A DNA stretch of 64,000 nucleotides from Azotosporobacter soli (lineage in GTDB: Bacteria > Bacillota > Negativicutes > SG130). Position 1 is the first letter of the stretch, and each line of letters opens with the position of its first letter. Positions 50,325 to 59,409 of this stretch are shown piece by piece. Location of the stretch: positions 1 to 64,000 of the forward strand of contig NZ_JAUAOA010000008.1 in assembly GCF_030542965.1 (NCBI RefSeq), written 5' to 3'. The position numbers and the translations under genes are program-made. The notes under the pieces were generated by a model. The model had not been told where the DNA came from. It did not search any database and saw only the letters and a list, made by a program, of their open reading frames with translations.

Positions 50325-51545
50325 ATGAGTCAGATTAAAAAAGTGGTATTGGCGTATTCCGGTGGTCTGGATACTTCGGTCATTATTCCCTGGTTAAAAG
50401 AAAACTATGACGGCTGTGAAGTCATTGCGATGTGCGCCGATGTCGGACAGGGCGATGAACTCGATATCGTACAAGAAAAAGCGATCAAATCCGGCGCGAG
50501 CAAAGTATATATCGAAGATCTGAAAAAGACCTTCGTCGAAGATTATGTCTGGCCGACGCTGAAAGCCGGTGCGGTCTATGAAGGCAAATATCTGCTCGGC
50601 ACCTCGTTCGCGCGCCCGATCATTGCCAAGGCGCTGGTCGAAATCGCCGAAAAAGAAGGCGCTGACGCCATCGCGCATGGCGCAACCGGCAAAGGCAACG
50701 ATCAGGTCCGTTTCGAGCTGACCGTCAAGGCGCTTGCGCCGCAACTCAAAATCATTGCACCGTGGCGCGAATGGAACATCCGCTCGCGGGAAGACGCGAT
50801 CGACTATGCGGAAAAACACGGCATTCCGGTGCCGGTTACAAAAAAACGCCCGTACAGCATGGATCGCAATATCTGGCATCTCAGCCATGAAGGCGCCGAT
50901 CTGGAAAATCCGGCCAATGAGCCGCTGCCTGACTTGTATATGATCTGCAACAGCCCGGAAAAAGCGCCCGATGCGCCCGAATATCTCGAAGTATCGTTCG
51001 ATAAAGGCGTTCCGGTGGCCCTGAACGGCGAAAAAATGGACGGCGTTACGCTGCTTACCAAACTAAATGAACTGGGCGCGGAGCATGGCATCGGCATTAC
51101 CGATATCGTCGAAAACCGTCTGGTCGGCATGAAGTCCCGCGGCGTTTATGAGACTCCGGGCGGCAGTATCCTGTACTATGCGCACCGTGAACTGGAATAC
51201 CTCACGCTTGATCGCGCGACAATGCATTACAAAGAACAAATCGCCGTACGCTATGCGGAACTCGTTTATGACGGCATGTGGTTCTCGCCGCTTCGCGAAG
51301 CGCTCGACGCTTTCGTCGACAACACGCAACAAACCGTGACCGGCAATGTAAAACTCAAGCTGTACAAAGGAAACATCATGAGCGCAGGCGCGACATCGCC
51401 GTACTCGCTCTTCCACGAAGGTTTCGTTACGTTCAGCTATGATGATGTCTACAACCAAAAAGACGCCGAAGGTTTCATCAACCTCTTCGGTCTGCCGCTT
51501 AAAGTCCGCGCGCTGATGCAACAAGAGGCGAAGAAAAATGGCTAA
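50325..51545 (+). CDS. argG: Argininosuccinate synthase
   Basis: Condenses citrulline and aspartate using ATP; 406 residues. The N-terminal ATP pyrophosphatase motif is AYSGGLDTS (about 11-19); [14 protein letters not shown] binds citrulline and aspartate. ATG 50325 follows GAGGGGG. It overlaps argH by 8 bases. Confidence 0.97.
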   Translation: MSQIKKVVLAYSGGLDTSVIIPWLKENYDGCEVIAMCADVGQGDELDIVQEKAIKSGASKVYIEDLKKTFVEDYVWPTLKAGAVYEGKYLLGTSFARPIIAKALVEIAEKEGADAIAHGATGKGNDQVRFELTVKALAPQLKIIAPWREWNIRSREDAIDYAEKHGIPVPVTKKRPYSMDRNIWHLSHEGADLENPANEPLPDLYMICNSPEKAPDAPEYLEVSFDKGVPVALNGEKMDGVTLLTKLNELGAEHGIGITDIVENRLVGMKSRGVYETPGGSILYYAHRELEYLTLDRATMHYKEQIAVRYAELVYDGMWFSPLREALDAFVDNTQQTVTGNVKLKLYKGNIMSAGATSPYSLFHEGFVTFSYDDVYNQKDAEGFINLFGLPLKVRALMQQEAKKNG

Positions 51546-52953
51546 GCTCTGGGGCGGCCGTTTCGCCAAAGGAACCGACGTGCTGGTGGAGGAGTTTACC
51601 TCCTCCGTCGGCTTTGACCAGCGGATGTATCGGGAAGACATCACCGGCAGCATCGCGCATGCACGAATGCTCGGACAGTGCGGCATCATCGACAAAGCCG
51701 AAGCGGATACGATCATCAAAGGACTCGAAAGCATTCTGGCCGACATCGAAGCGGGAAAGTTTTCCTTCGAAGTCGCGCTCGAAGACGTGCATATGAACGT
51801 GGAAAAACGTCTCACCGACCGCATCGGCGCCGTCGGCGGCAAACTGCACACCGGGCGCAGTCGCAACGATCAGGTCGCGCTCGACACGCATATGTATCTG
51901 AAAGGCGCAATCCGTGACATTGCTGAACTTTTGCATGATCTGCAATTGGCGCTCGTCGAAACGGCCGAAAAATACGGCGACGTGATGATGCCGGGCTATA
52001 CGCACCTGCAGCGTGCGCAGCCGATCTTGTTTGCGCATCACATGCTGGCTTATTTTTCAATGCTGGCGCGCGACTTCAGACGTCTCGAAGGCGTCTGGCA
52101 GGGAACGGATATGATGCCTCTCGGTGCAGGGGCACTGGCCGGTACGACCTATCCGATCGACCGGCATCAGGTCGCACGCGAACTGAAATTCGATGCGCTG
52201 TACGAAAACAGTCTTGACGCGGTCAGCGACCGCGACTATATCCTTGAATTCCTCTCGTTTGCCTCGATTCTGATGATGCATCTCAGCCGGATCAGCGAAG
52301 AGATCATCCTCTGGTCTTCGGCCGAATTTGCTTTCATCGAACTTGACGACGGACACTGCACCGGATCGAGCATCATGCCGCAAAAGAAAAATCCTGACGT
52401 GGCCGAGCTGGTGCGCGGCAAAACCGGGCGGGTCTATGGGCATCTGATGTCGCTGCTGACCGTCACGAAAGGTTTGCCGCTCGCCTACAACAAAGACATG
52501 CAGGAAGACAAGGAAGGCATGTTCGACACGATCGACACGCTGAAATTCAGTCTTAAAGTATATGCCTCGATGCTGCGCGGCATGAAGGTTAACAAACAGG
52601 TGATGGAACGCGCTGTAAGCCAGGACTTTTCCAACGCTACCGACATGGCCGATTATCTGGTTAAAAAAGGCCTGCCGTTCCGCCAGGCGCACGAAGTGGC
52701 CGGCAAGGCGGTTGCGCATTGCATCATCGAAAAAAAATGGCTGATGGATTTGTCTCTTGCCGAATTCCAGTCGTTTCATCCGCTCTTCGAGGCCGACATC
52801 ATGAATGCGATTCAGCCTGAAACCTGCGTGAACGCCCGTAAGTCATATGGTGGAACTTCTTCCGCGAGCCGGGAACGACAATTGACAGTGGCTCGCGAAA
52901 CGTTGGAAGAACAAGAGGCGCTTCTTGACGTGTATACAGAAAGCGCTATATAA
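51538..52953 (+). CDS. argH: Argininosuccinate lyase
   Basis: Last step: argininosuccinate to arginine and fumarate; 471 residues, fumarase/aspartase superfamily. The signature [12 protein letters not shown] (about 278-289) holds the catalytic serine loop. The start overlaps the end of argG. The final 30 bases also carry the ilvE promoter. Confidence 0.97.
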   Translation: MAKLWGGRFAKGTDVLVEEFTSSVGFDQRMYREDITGSIAHARMLGQCGIIDKAEADTIIKGLESILADIEAGKFSFEVALEDVHMNVEKRLTDRIGAVGGKLHTGRSRNDQVALDTHMYLKGAIRDIAELLHDLQLALVETAEKYGDVMMPGYTHLQRAQPILFAHHMLAYFSMLARDFRRLEGVWQGTDMMPLGAGALAGTTYPIDRHQVARELKFDALYENSLDAVSDRDYILEFLSFASILMMHLSRISEEIILWSSAEFAFIELDDGHCTGSSIMPQKKNPDVAELVRGKTGRVYGHLMSLLTVTKGLPLAYNKDMQEDKEGMFDTIDTLKFSLKVYASMLRGMKVNKQVMERAVSQDFSNATDMADYLVKKGLPFRQAHEVAGKAVAHCIIEKKWLMDLSLAEFQSFHPLFEADIMNAIQPETCVNARKSYGGTSSASRERQLTVARETLEEQEALLDVYTESAI

Positions 52954-52954
52954 T
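52925..52954 (+). promoter_or_regulatory. Promoter of ilvE inside the argH 3' end
   Basis: TTGACG at 52925-52930, an 18-bp spacer, TATAAT at 52949-52954; the argH stop codon overlaps the -10 box. It would free ilvE from arginine control. Confidence 0.7.
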
Positions 52955-52995
52955 AGTGCCGATATGTATGTTTCGACTATGAAGGAGGCACGGAT

Positions 52996-54042
52996 ATGAC
53001 TGTAGAGAAAAAAGGGACTTCCAACGCGGACAAAATGGACTGGGACAAACTCGGATTCGCCTACATCAAAACAGATTTGCGCTATGTCTCTGTCTGGAAG
53101 AACGGAAAATGGGACGAGGGTAAGTTGACGGAAGACAATATGCTGACGATAAGCGAGGGCTCCACATCGCTGCATTATGGCCAGCAATGTTTCGAAGGTC
53201 TGAAGGCTTATCGGACGAAAGACGGCAAGATCCAGCTTTTCCGTCCGGACCAGAACGCCAAACGTATGGCAGCCAGCTGCAAGCGTCTTTTGATGCCGGA
53301 AATCTCCGAAGAAAAATTCATTGATGCATGCGTCCAGGTTGTAAAGGCCAATGCAGACTATGTACCGCCTTATGGCACCGGAGCGACGCTTTATTTGCGT
53401 CCTTATGTGATCGGCGTCGGCGACAACCTCGGCGTACGTACCGCGCCGGAATTCATCTTTTCCGTCTTCTGCAGTCCGGTAGGGGCTTACTTCAAAGGCG
53501 GACTGGCACCGGTCAACTTCTGTATTACCGACTATGACAGAGCGGCGCCGCAAGGCACCGGCGCTGCCAAGGTCGGCGGCAACTACGCGGCCAGCCTCCA
53601 TCCGCATGAAGAGGCTGTCAAGAGAGGGTTTGCCGACTGTATCTATCTCGATCCGGCTACGCACACCAAGATCGAAGAGGTCGGTGCGGCCAACTTCTTC
53701 GGCATCACCAAAGACGGAAAATTCGTCACGCCGAAATCGGACTCGATCCTGCCGAGCATCACGAAATACTCGCTGATGGCGGTAGCAAAAGAGTATCTTG
53801 GTTTGCAGGTCGAAGAAAGAGACGTCTTCATCAAACAGCTTGACGAATTCAGCGAAGCCGGCGCTTGCGGCACGGCGGCCGTTATCACGCCGATCGGCGG
53901 CATCGAGTACAACGGCAAACTGCATGTCTTCCACAGTGAAACGGAAGTGGGGCCTGTTACGAGGAAATTGTATGAAACCTTGTGCGGCATTCAGTTCGGC
54001 GAAGTCAAAGCGCCTGCAGGCTGGATCGTCGAAGCGAAATAA
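52996..54042 (+). CDS. ilvE: Branched-chain amino acid aminotransferase
   Basis: PLP fold-type IV aminotransferase for the last step of Leu, Ile and Val synthesis; 348 residues, the longer class resembling eukaryotic BCAT and Bacillus IlvK. The PLP lysine is K192 in [13 protein letters not shown]. The conserved [13 protein letters not shown] lies near residue 295. The start follows GAAGGAGG. Monocistronic, with its own promoter and terminator. Confidence 0.94.
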   Translation: MTVEKKGTSNADKMDWDKLGFAYIKTDLRYVSVWKNGKWDEGKLTEDNMLTISEGSTSLHYGQQCFEGLKAYRTKDGKIQLFRPDQNAKRMAASCKRLLMPEISEEKFIDACVQVVKANADYVPPYGTGATLYLRPYVIGVGDNLGVRTAPEFIFSVFCSPVGAYFKGGLAPVNFCITDYDRAAPQGTGAAKVGGNYAASLHPHEEAVKRGFADCIYLDPATHTKIEEVGAANFFGITKDGKFVTPKSDSILPSITKYSLMAVAKEYLGLQVEERDVFIKQLDEFSEAGACGTAAVITPIGGIEYNGKLHVFHSETEVGPVTRKLYETLCGIQFGEVKAPAGWIVEAK

Positions 54043-54070
54043 ACCGTAAAATTGTAAACTAATAAGCAAG

Positions 54071-54114
54071 AATCATGCCTTTCGCAAAAAAAATGCGCAG
54101 GCATGATTTTTTTT
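54071..54114 (+). terminator. Terminator after ilvE
   Basis: 10-bp stem AATCATGCCT with AGGCATGATT plus an inner CGCA/TGCG pair, then six T residues. Confidence 0.94.
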
Positions 54115-54198
54115 AGTTAAAAATGGAGGTTTTAACTGCTTACGGAGCGAATAAAGTTCTTTTAATGGTCATTTTAGGACATAAGGAGCACAGAATTC

Positions 54199-55026
54199 AT
54201 GCTATCGCAAATTCAGGCTATCATTACCACCATCAGTCTGCTGGATGTCCTCGACATTCTGCTTGTGGCTGCCGTACTATATCGCCTTTACGTCATGATC
54301 AAGGACACGCGGGCTTTGGCTCTCTTAAAAGGACTGATCATGCTGCTGATTGCGACGCTGGTCAGCAAATGGCTGGGGCTTAACGTCATTTTCTGGATCT
54401 TGCAAAAGACGCTCACCGTCGTGATGGTCGCGCTGCCGGTCGTGTTTCAGCCCGAACTGCGCCGCGCGCTCGAACAACTCGGTCGCGGCAAGATGTTTAA
54501 GAAATATATGCTGCTCAATGAAGAAGAAACCGAAAGCCTGCTCGATCATATGGTTAAAGCGGTCGCCATTCTGGCGCGCAACAAGATCGGTGCGCTGATC
54601 GTCGTGGAACGCGATACCGGTCTGAACGACTATATCGAGACCGGCATCAAGGTAGACGGCCTGGTCAGCAGCGAATTCCTCGTCAATCTCTTCATTCCCA
54701 ACACGCCGCTGCACGATGGAGCGGCGGTGCTCAGAGGGAACCGGATCATTGCAGCAGGCTGCCTGCTGCCGCTGACCGAAGACCGCAGCTTGAACAAGGA
54801 ACTCGGCACGCGGCATCGCGCGGCGATCGGCGTCAGCGAACAGACGGATGCCGCCGTAATCGTCGTCAGTGAGGAAACCGGCATCGTATCGGTCGCGCAG
54901 GGCGGCAAACTGACCCGCTTTAGCGACGCTACCGAGCTAAAAGACAACCTGCGTCCGCTCTTTGCGGCAAAAAACGGAGCGCCCGCGGCCTTAACCAACC
55001 TGTTTAACTTTAACTGGAGGCAGTAG
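54199..55026 (+). CDS. cdaA: Diadenylate cyclase CdaA
   Basis: Membrane enzyme that makes c-di-AMP from two ATP; 275 residues. Three hydrophobic spans in the first 80 residues precede the DAC domain, which has the catalytic motifs DGA (D173) and RHR (205-207). The start ATG 54199 follows ATAAGGAG. First gene of the cdaA-cdaR-glmM-glmS region; in Firmicutes CdaR and GlmM modulate CdaA. c-di-AMP controls potassium and osmotic balance and cell-wall state. Confidence 0.96.
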   Translation: MLSQIQAIITTISLLDVLDILLVAAVLYRLYVMIKDTRALALLKGLIMLLIATLVSKWLGLNVIFWILQKTLTVVMVALPVVFQPELRRALEQLGRGKMFKKYMLLNEEETESLLDHMVKAVAILARNKIGALIVVERDTGLNDYIETGIKVDGLVSSEFLVNLFIPNTPLHDGAAVLRGNRIIAAGCLLPLTEDRSLNKELGTRHRAAIGVSEQTDAAVIVVSEETGIVSVAQGGKLTRFSDATELKDNLRPLFAAKNGAPAALTNLFNFNWRQ

Positions 55027-55028
55027 TC

Positions 55029-55946
55029 ATGGAATTTTCGGCACAAAAGAACATGCCCGCTAAAATACTTGCATTGATCCTGGCCGTCGTTTTGTGGGTC
55101 TATGTCATGAACGACCAGAATCCGATGATTGAATCGAGCGTCGAAGTCCCGTTGGAGGTTAGGAACCAGGCGGCTGCGACGTCACTTTTGGATGTGCCGG
55201 AAAAGGTCAAGATCAAGGTGCGCGCGCCGCGCAACCTGCTGATCAATTTGCAGAACCAGGAAATCAAGGCGTTTATCGATCTCAAGGGCATCGGCGAAGG
55301 CCGCTCCACGGTCAAGGTCTATACAGCCGTGCCGACCAATCTGGAAGTCGCAGAAGTCTTTCCTGAAAAGATCAACCTGCGTCTGGAGCCGATCATTGCC
55401 CGGCAGGTTCCCGTTGAAGTGAGACTGGGCGGTACGCCGAGCGTCGGCACCATGGTCAGCAAAGTCAGCGCTTCGCAGCAGACCGTCAGCATTGAAGGAC
55501 CGCAAAATCTCTTGGAAACCGTCAATAAGGTGGTCGCCGTAGTCGATATCAGCGGCCGCAACGCTGATTTCACCGCAGAAGCGCCGGTTCAAATCCTAAA
55601 CAGTAACGACAAAGTCGTCGAAGGCGTCAAAATCGCGCCGGATCATATTCAGGTGGCGGTACAGATCCTGCAAGGGATCGGCAAGAAACAATTGGATATC
55701 AAAGCGTTGACTTTTGGCGATTTGCCGAAAGGCATGCGTATGGAAGCCATTATGACGATGCCGAACAAGGTGGAAGCCAGCGGCAGCGAAAAAATATTGG
55801 AAAAAATGGAGTTTGTTTATACCGAGCCGGTCAATCTGACTGGTTTGGATAAAGACACGGAAATCGACGTGCCGCTGCAGGCGAAAGACGGCATCGCCGT
55901 TGCTCCGTCCGCAGTGAAGGTTCGGATTCTGATCCGCAAACAGTAA
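55029..55946 (+). CDS. cdaR: CdaA regulator CdaR (YbbR-domain protein)
   Basis: 305 residues. One N-terminal membrane span (about 13-28), then extracytoplasmic YbbR repeats (about 40-300), each with a beta-rich VPVEVRLGG or VPLEVRN-type strand. Regulates the adjacent cyclase CdaA. It starts 2 bases after the cdaA stop with ACTGGAGG inside cdaA, so coupling is tight. Confidence 0.92.
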   Translation: MEFSAQKNMPAKILALILAVVLWVYVMNDQNPMIESSVEVPLEVRNQAAATSLLDVPEKVKIKVRAPRNLLINLQNQEIKAFIDLKGIGEGRSTVKVYTAVPTNLEVAEVFPEKINLRLEPIIARQVPVEVRLGGTPSVGTMVSKVSASQQTVSIEGPQNLLETVNKVVAVVDISGRNADFTAEAPVQILNSNDKVVEGVKIAPDHIQVAVQILQGIGKKQLDIKALTFGDLPKGMRMEAIMTMPNKVEASGSEKILEKMEFVYTEPVNLTGLDKDTEIDVPLQAKDGIAVAPSAVKVRILIRKQ

Positions 55947-55959
55947 AGGAGAAAGAACG

Positions 55960-57552
55960 TTGTTAAAAATTACAAATGTACGAGTCAATTTAGGGGAAAC
56001 GGCAACCCTGTCGGCGATTGCCGCAAAACGCCTGCGGATACCACCTCAAGAAATCATTGAGGTGGTTATCCTGCGTAAAGCGGTCGATGCACGACGCAAG
56101 GGAAATATCTGCTTCGTATATAGTCTTGGCGCTGTTGTGAAAAACCCCAAGCAGGTCATTGCACAGCTCGGCGAGGACAAAGACGTCAGCCTGATGGAAA
56201 CAGCCTCCGCCGAAGCGCTGGTCAAAGGCGATCAGAAACTGACCAGCCGTCCGATTGTCGTCGGACTGGGCCCGGCCGGGTTGCTGGCCGCTTTGACGCT
56301 AGCGCGAAACGGCTATCGTCCCTTGGTCTTAGAACGCGGCCGCGACGTGGAACGGCGCAGCAAGGATGTTGCGAAATTTTGGGACAAAGGCGAACTCGAT
56401 CCGGTATCGAACGTCCAGTTCGGCGAAGGCGGCGCAGGCACGTTTTCCGACGGCAAGCTGACCACCCGCGTCAACGACCCTTTGATGCGCGAAATTCTCG
56501 ACACCTTTGTCGCTGCTGGCGCGCCGCCGGAAATCGCTTATCTGCATAAACCGCATGTCGGCACTGATCGTCTGCGCATCGTCGTTAAGACGCTGCGCGA
56601 AGAAATCATTGCGCTCGGCGGCGAAGTCCGCTTTGAGACACAGGTCGTCAAGCTGCTGAGTGAAGACGGCAAAGTCACTGGCGTCGTCACCGCTGCGGGC
56701 GAAACGTTGCAAAGCGAGATCGTCATCATGGCGATCGGCCACAGTGCGCGTGATACCTATGCGATGCTGCACGAAAGCGGCGTTGCAATGGAACCGAAAG
56801 CGTTTGCGATCGGCGTTCGCATCGAACATCCGCAGGAAAAGATCGACCGCGCGCAATACGGCCCGACAGCCGGTCATCCCGAGCTGCCTGCCGCCGAATA
56901 CGCGTTGGTGCATCACAATAAGGCCACCGGCCGCACTGCCTATTCGTTTTGCATGTGCCCGGGCGGACTCGTCGTGGCCGCCGCATCGGAAGAAGGCGGC
57001 GTCGCCACGAACGGCATGAGCATGTACAGCCGCTCGTCCGGCATTGCCAACAGTGCGATCTTAGTCAATGTAGAGCCAAAAGACTGGGGCGGCAGCGTTC
57101 TCGGCGGCATCGAATACCAGCGCAAATGGGAACGTGCGGCCTTTAAAGTCGGCGGCGGGGATTACAAAGCGCCGATCCAGACGATTGGAGACTTCATGGC
57201 TAACACCGTCGGCAAGCAATTGTCGGCGACGAAGCCGACCTATAAACCGGGCGTCATTGCCGGCGATTTGCGTCGCTGTTTACCGGATTTTGTCGCCGAC
57301 ACAATCAAAGAAGCGCTGCCGGTATTCGGCCGCAAAATCCATGGCTTCGCCCATCCGGCGACGCGCATGACCGGCGTCGAAACGCGCAGCAGCGCACCGC
57401 TTCGAATCCTGCGCAGCGAAAACCGCGAGTCCACGAACGTAAAAGGATTATACCCGGCGGGCGAAGGCGCGGGCTATGCCGGCGGCATCATGAGCGCCGC
57501 GCTCGACGGACTCAATATTGCCCGGGAAATTATACGCAACTATCATATGTAA
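55960..57552 (+). CDS. FAD-dependent dehydrogenase (COG2509-type)
   Basis: 530 residues. An N-terminal domain of about 95 residues with no clear motif precedes an FAD-binding Rossmann fold: VVGLGPAGLLAAL (about 100-112) and a GGAGTFSDGKLTTR segment. The C-terminal GLYPAGEGAGYAGGIMSAALDG matches the second FAD motif of these oxidoreductases. Substrate unknown. The start is TTG, 10 bases after AAAGGAG. Its place between cdaR and glmM suggests co-transcription with the c-di-AMP/cell-wall genes, but no functional link is known to me. Confidence 0.85.
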   Translation: MLKITNVRVNLGETATLSAIAAKRLRIPPQEIIEVVILRKAVDARRKGNICFVYSLGAVVKNPKQVIAQLGEDKDVSLMETASAEALVKGDQKLTSRPIVVGLGPAGLLAALTLARNGYRPLVLERGRDVERRSKDVAKFWDKGELDPVSNVQFGEGGAGTFSDGKLTTRVNDPLMREILDTFVAAGAPPEIAYLHKPHVGTDRLRIVVKTLREEIIALGGEVRFETQVVKLLSEDGKVTGVVTAAGETLQSEIVIMAIGHSARDTYAMLHESGVAMEPKAFAIGVRIEHPQEKIDRAQYGPTAGHPELPAAEYALVHHNKATGRTAYSFCMCPGGLVVAAASEEGGVATNGMSMYSRSSGIANSAILVNVEPKDWGGSVLGGIEYQRKWERAAFKVGGGDYKAPIQTIGDFMANTVGKQLSATKPTYKPGVIAGDLRRCLPDFVADTIKEALPVFGRKIHGFAHPATRMTGVETRSSAPLRILRSENRESTNVKGLYPAGEGAGYAGGIMSAALDGLNIAREIIRNYHM

Positions 57553-57583
57553 ACTACATGTCTGAAAGGAGCTCATATTACAG

Positions 57584-58936
57584 ATGGGAAGATTGTTTGG
57601 AACAGATGGAGTGCGCGGTTTAGCGAACCGTGAATTGACGCCGGAAATGGCATTTCGCCTTGGCTGGGCGGCTACGACTTATTTTGGTAGGGCCTGCGAC
57701 TGCAAGCCGGTCATCACGATCGGACGCGACACGCGGATTTCCGGTCAAATGCTGGAAAACGCGCTGGCGGCGGGCATCTGCTCGGCAGGCGGCAAGGCCG
57801 TATTGCTCGGCGTCGTGCCGACTCCGGCTGTCGCATACCTGACGGGACATATGAACGCACAGGCGGGCGCGGTGATTTCGGCCTCGCACAATCCGTTTTA
57901 TGACAATGGTATTAAATTTTTCGCCGGCGACGGTTACAAATTGCCTGACGAAGTCGAAGCAGAACTCGAAGAACTGGTCATGGTCGGCATCGAGGAAATG
58001 CCGCGCAAAGAAGGCGCGGACATCGGCACGCTCGAAGTGCATCGCGATCTGGTCAAACACTACATCGACTATCTGGAATCCACGGTGGCCGGTGATTTAA
58101 AAGGTTTGAAAATTGTCGTCGACTGCGCGAACGGCGCAGCGTACGAAGTCGCGCCGACGATTTACAAGCGCCTCGGCGCGGAGGTTGTCGTGCTGCACAA
58201 CAAGCCGGACGGCATCAACATTAACGATCACTGCGGCTCGACGCATCTCGAAAGTTTGCAGGCTGCGGTCAAAGAACACGGCGCGGATATCGGCATCGGG
58301 CATGACGGCGACGCAGATCGCTGCCTGGCCGTCGATGAAAACGGCGAGATTGTCGACGGCGACCAGATCATGGTCAGCTGTGCGCTCGACATGCTGAACA
58401 AAGGCACGCTCAAAGACAACACGCTGGTCACGACCGTGATGAGCAACATCGGTCTGCATCAGGCGATCAAGAAAGCAGGCGGACGGATTGAAGTCACTGC
58501 GGTCGGCGACCGCTACGTTTTGGAACTGATGCGCAAGGAAGGTTACGTGCTCGGCGGCGAACAATCCGGCCACGTCATCTTTAGCCAGTACAGCACCACC
58601 GGCGACGGCGTGTTGACCGCGCTGCAGCTTCTGGTCGCGCTGAAAGCCAGCGGTCAAAAGATGTCGCAGCTTGCGGCCTGCATGACGAAATATCCGCAGC
58701 TTTTGGTCAATGTGCGCGTGCTCGGCAAAGAAGGCTGGGAAACCAACGCCAAGATTGCCGCCGCGATTGCAGCAGGCAACCAAGAACTGGGCGAAGAGGG
58801 CCGCATCCTGGTGCGCCCGTCCGGCACCGAGCCACTGATTCGCGTGATGGCCGAAGGCCCGGATCAAAAACAGCTTGACCGCATTGTCGGCGAAATTGCC
58901 GCGGTCGTCCGCCAGGAGCAGGGCGAAGCGAAGTAG
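57584..58936 (+). CDS. glmM: Phosphoglucosamine mutase
   Basis: Interconverts glucosamine-6-P and glucosamine-1-P for UDP-GlcNAc synthesis; 450 residues. It has GRLFGTDGVRG at the start, the phosphoserine loop SASHNPF (S101), metal loop DGDADR and sugar loop GEQSGH (about 325). C-terminal phosphate-binding RPSGTEPLIRVM. GlmM also binds and inhibits CdaA in some Firmicutes, which fits the neighbourhood. Confidence 0.97.
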   Translation: MGRLFGTDGVRGLANRELTPEMAFRLGWAATTYFGRACDCKPVITIGRDTRISGQMLENALAAGICSAGGKAVLLGVVPTPAVAYLTGHMNAQAGAVISASHNPFYDNGIKFFAGDGYKLPDEVEAELEELVMVGIEEMPRKEGADIGTLEVHRDLVKHYIDYLESTVAGDLKGLKIVVDCANGAAYEVAPTIYKRLGAEVVVLHNKPDGININDHCGSTHLESLQAAVKEHGADIGIGHDGDADRCLAVDENGEIVDGDQIMVSCALDMLNKGTLKDNTLVTTVMSNIGLHQAIKKAGGRIEVTAVGDRYVLELMRKEGYVLGGEQSGHVIFSQYSTTGDGVLTALQLLVALKASGQKMSQLAACMTKYPQLLVNVRVLGKEGWETNAKIAAAIAAGNQELGEEGRILVRPSGTEPLIRVMAEGPDQKQLDRIVGEIAAVVRQEQGEAK

Positions 58937-59014
58937 TTGACCGGAAGAGTCGTTTCGAGTAAAATAGATACAGTGCAAGGGGGCGCGAAGGCGCTCCTTT
59001 GCGTCTCTTATGAG

Positions 59015-59140
59015 GGAGACTGCTGAAAAAATGGCATCTGCGTTGTTGCTCCTGCGGGGGGCTTGCTTGCGTACCGGCGTGTACGCGGCGCTGCACCCTC
59101 CTCGGTGCGCCTAGCACCTGCCCTTTTTTGAGCAGTCTCC
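59015..59140. repeat. GACTGCTGAAAAA-type inverted-repeat element
   Basis: Near-perfect 21-bp terminal inverted repeat (GGAGACTGCTGAAAAAATGG at 59015 and GCCCTTTTTTGAGCAGTCTC near 59120-59140, two mismatches). Inner hairpins include GCGTAC/GTACGC and GGTGC/GCACC. I recall similar non-coding elements in many bacterial genomes, probably small non-autonomous mobile repeats. It lies between glmM and the glmS ribozyme. Confidence 0.65.
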
Positions 59141-59194
59141 GGGAAACCGTGAAAGGTGGTGGTTGATGAACGAAGAAAAAGCCGAAGATACGGA

Positions 59195-59340
59195 TTTACA
59201 GCGCTGGCTCTCATGCAAGTGGAGAGGACGAGGCGGAGGTTTATCGAACCGGTCAGCGGATACCTCCCGGCCATTCTGAGGCCGTTAAACAGCGACAAAA
59301 CCGGCGGGCGACCGTCGGGACAAAGCGACTGCGTCAGGAG
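59195..59340 (+). promoter_or_regulatory. glmS ribozyme (glucosamine-6-phosphate responsive)
   Basis: Self-cleaving riboswitch in the glmS leader. Recognised by the cleavage-site motif ACAGCGCTGG (expected cut between A59200 and G59201), the core GACGAGG then AGGTTTATCGAA, the complement TACCTCCCGG, and a downstream AGCGACAAAACCGG with CGACCGTCGGGACAAAG forming the 3' pseudoknot helices. Glucosamine-6-phosphate triggers cleavage and loss of glmS mRNA. The glmM-glmS gap (58937-59409) holds this and the inverted-repeat element at 59015. Confidence 0.92.
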
Positions 59341-59409
59341 CGGAGCGCGGATGCGCTCTACGATGAAACACGGATCTTTAAAAAGAGAATTATTGGAGGA
59401 ATAACAACT

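Noticed and set aside
59156-59404. Open reading frame of 82 codons before glmS
   Set aside because: It runs straight across the glmS ribozyme, has an arginine-rich composition typical of structured RNA read as protein, and resembles no protein.
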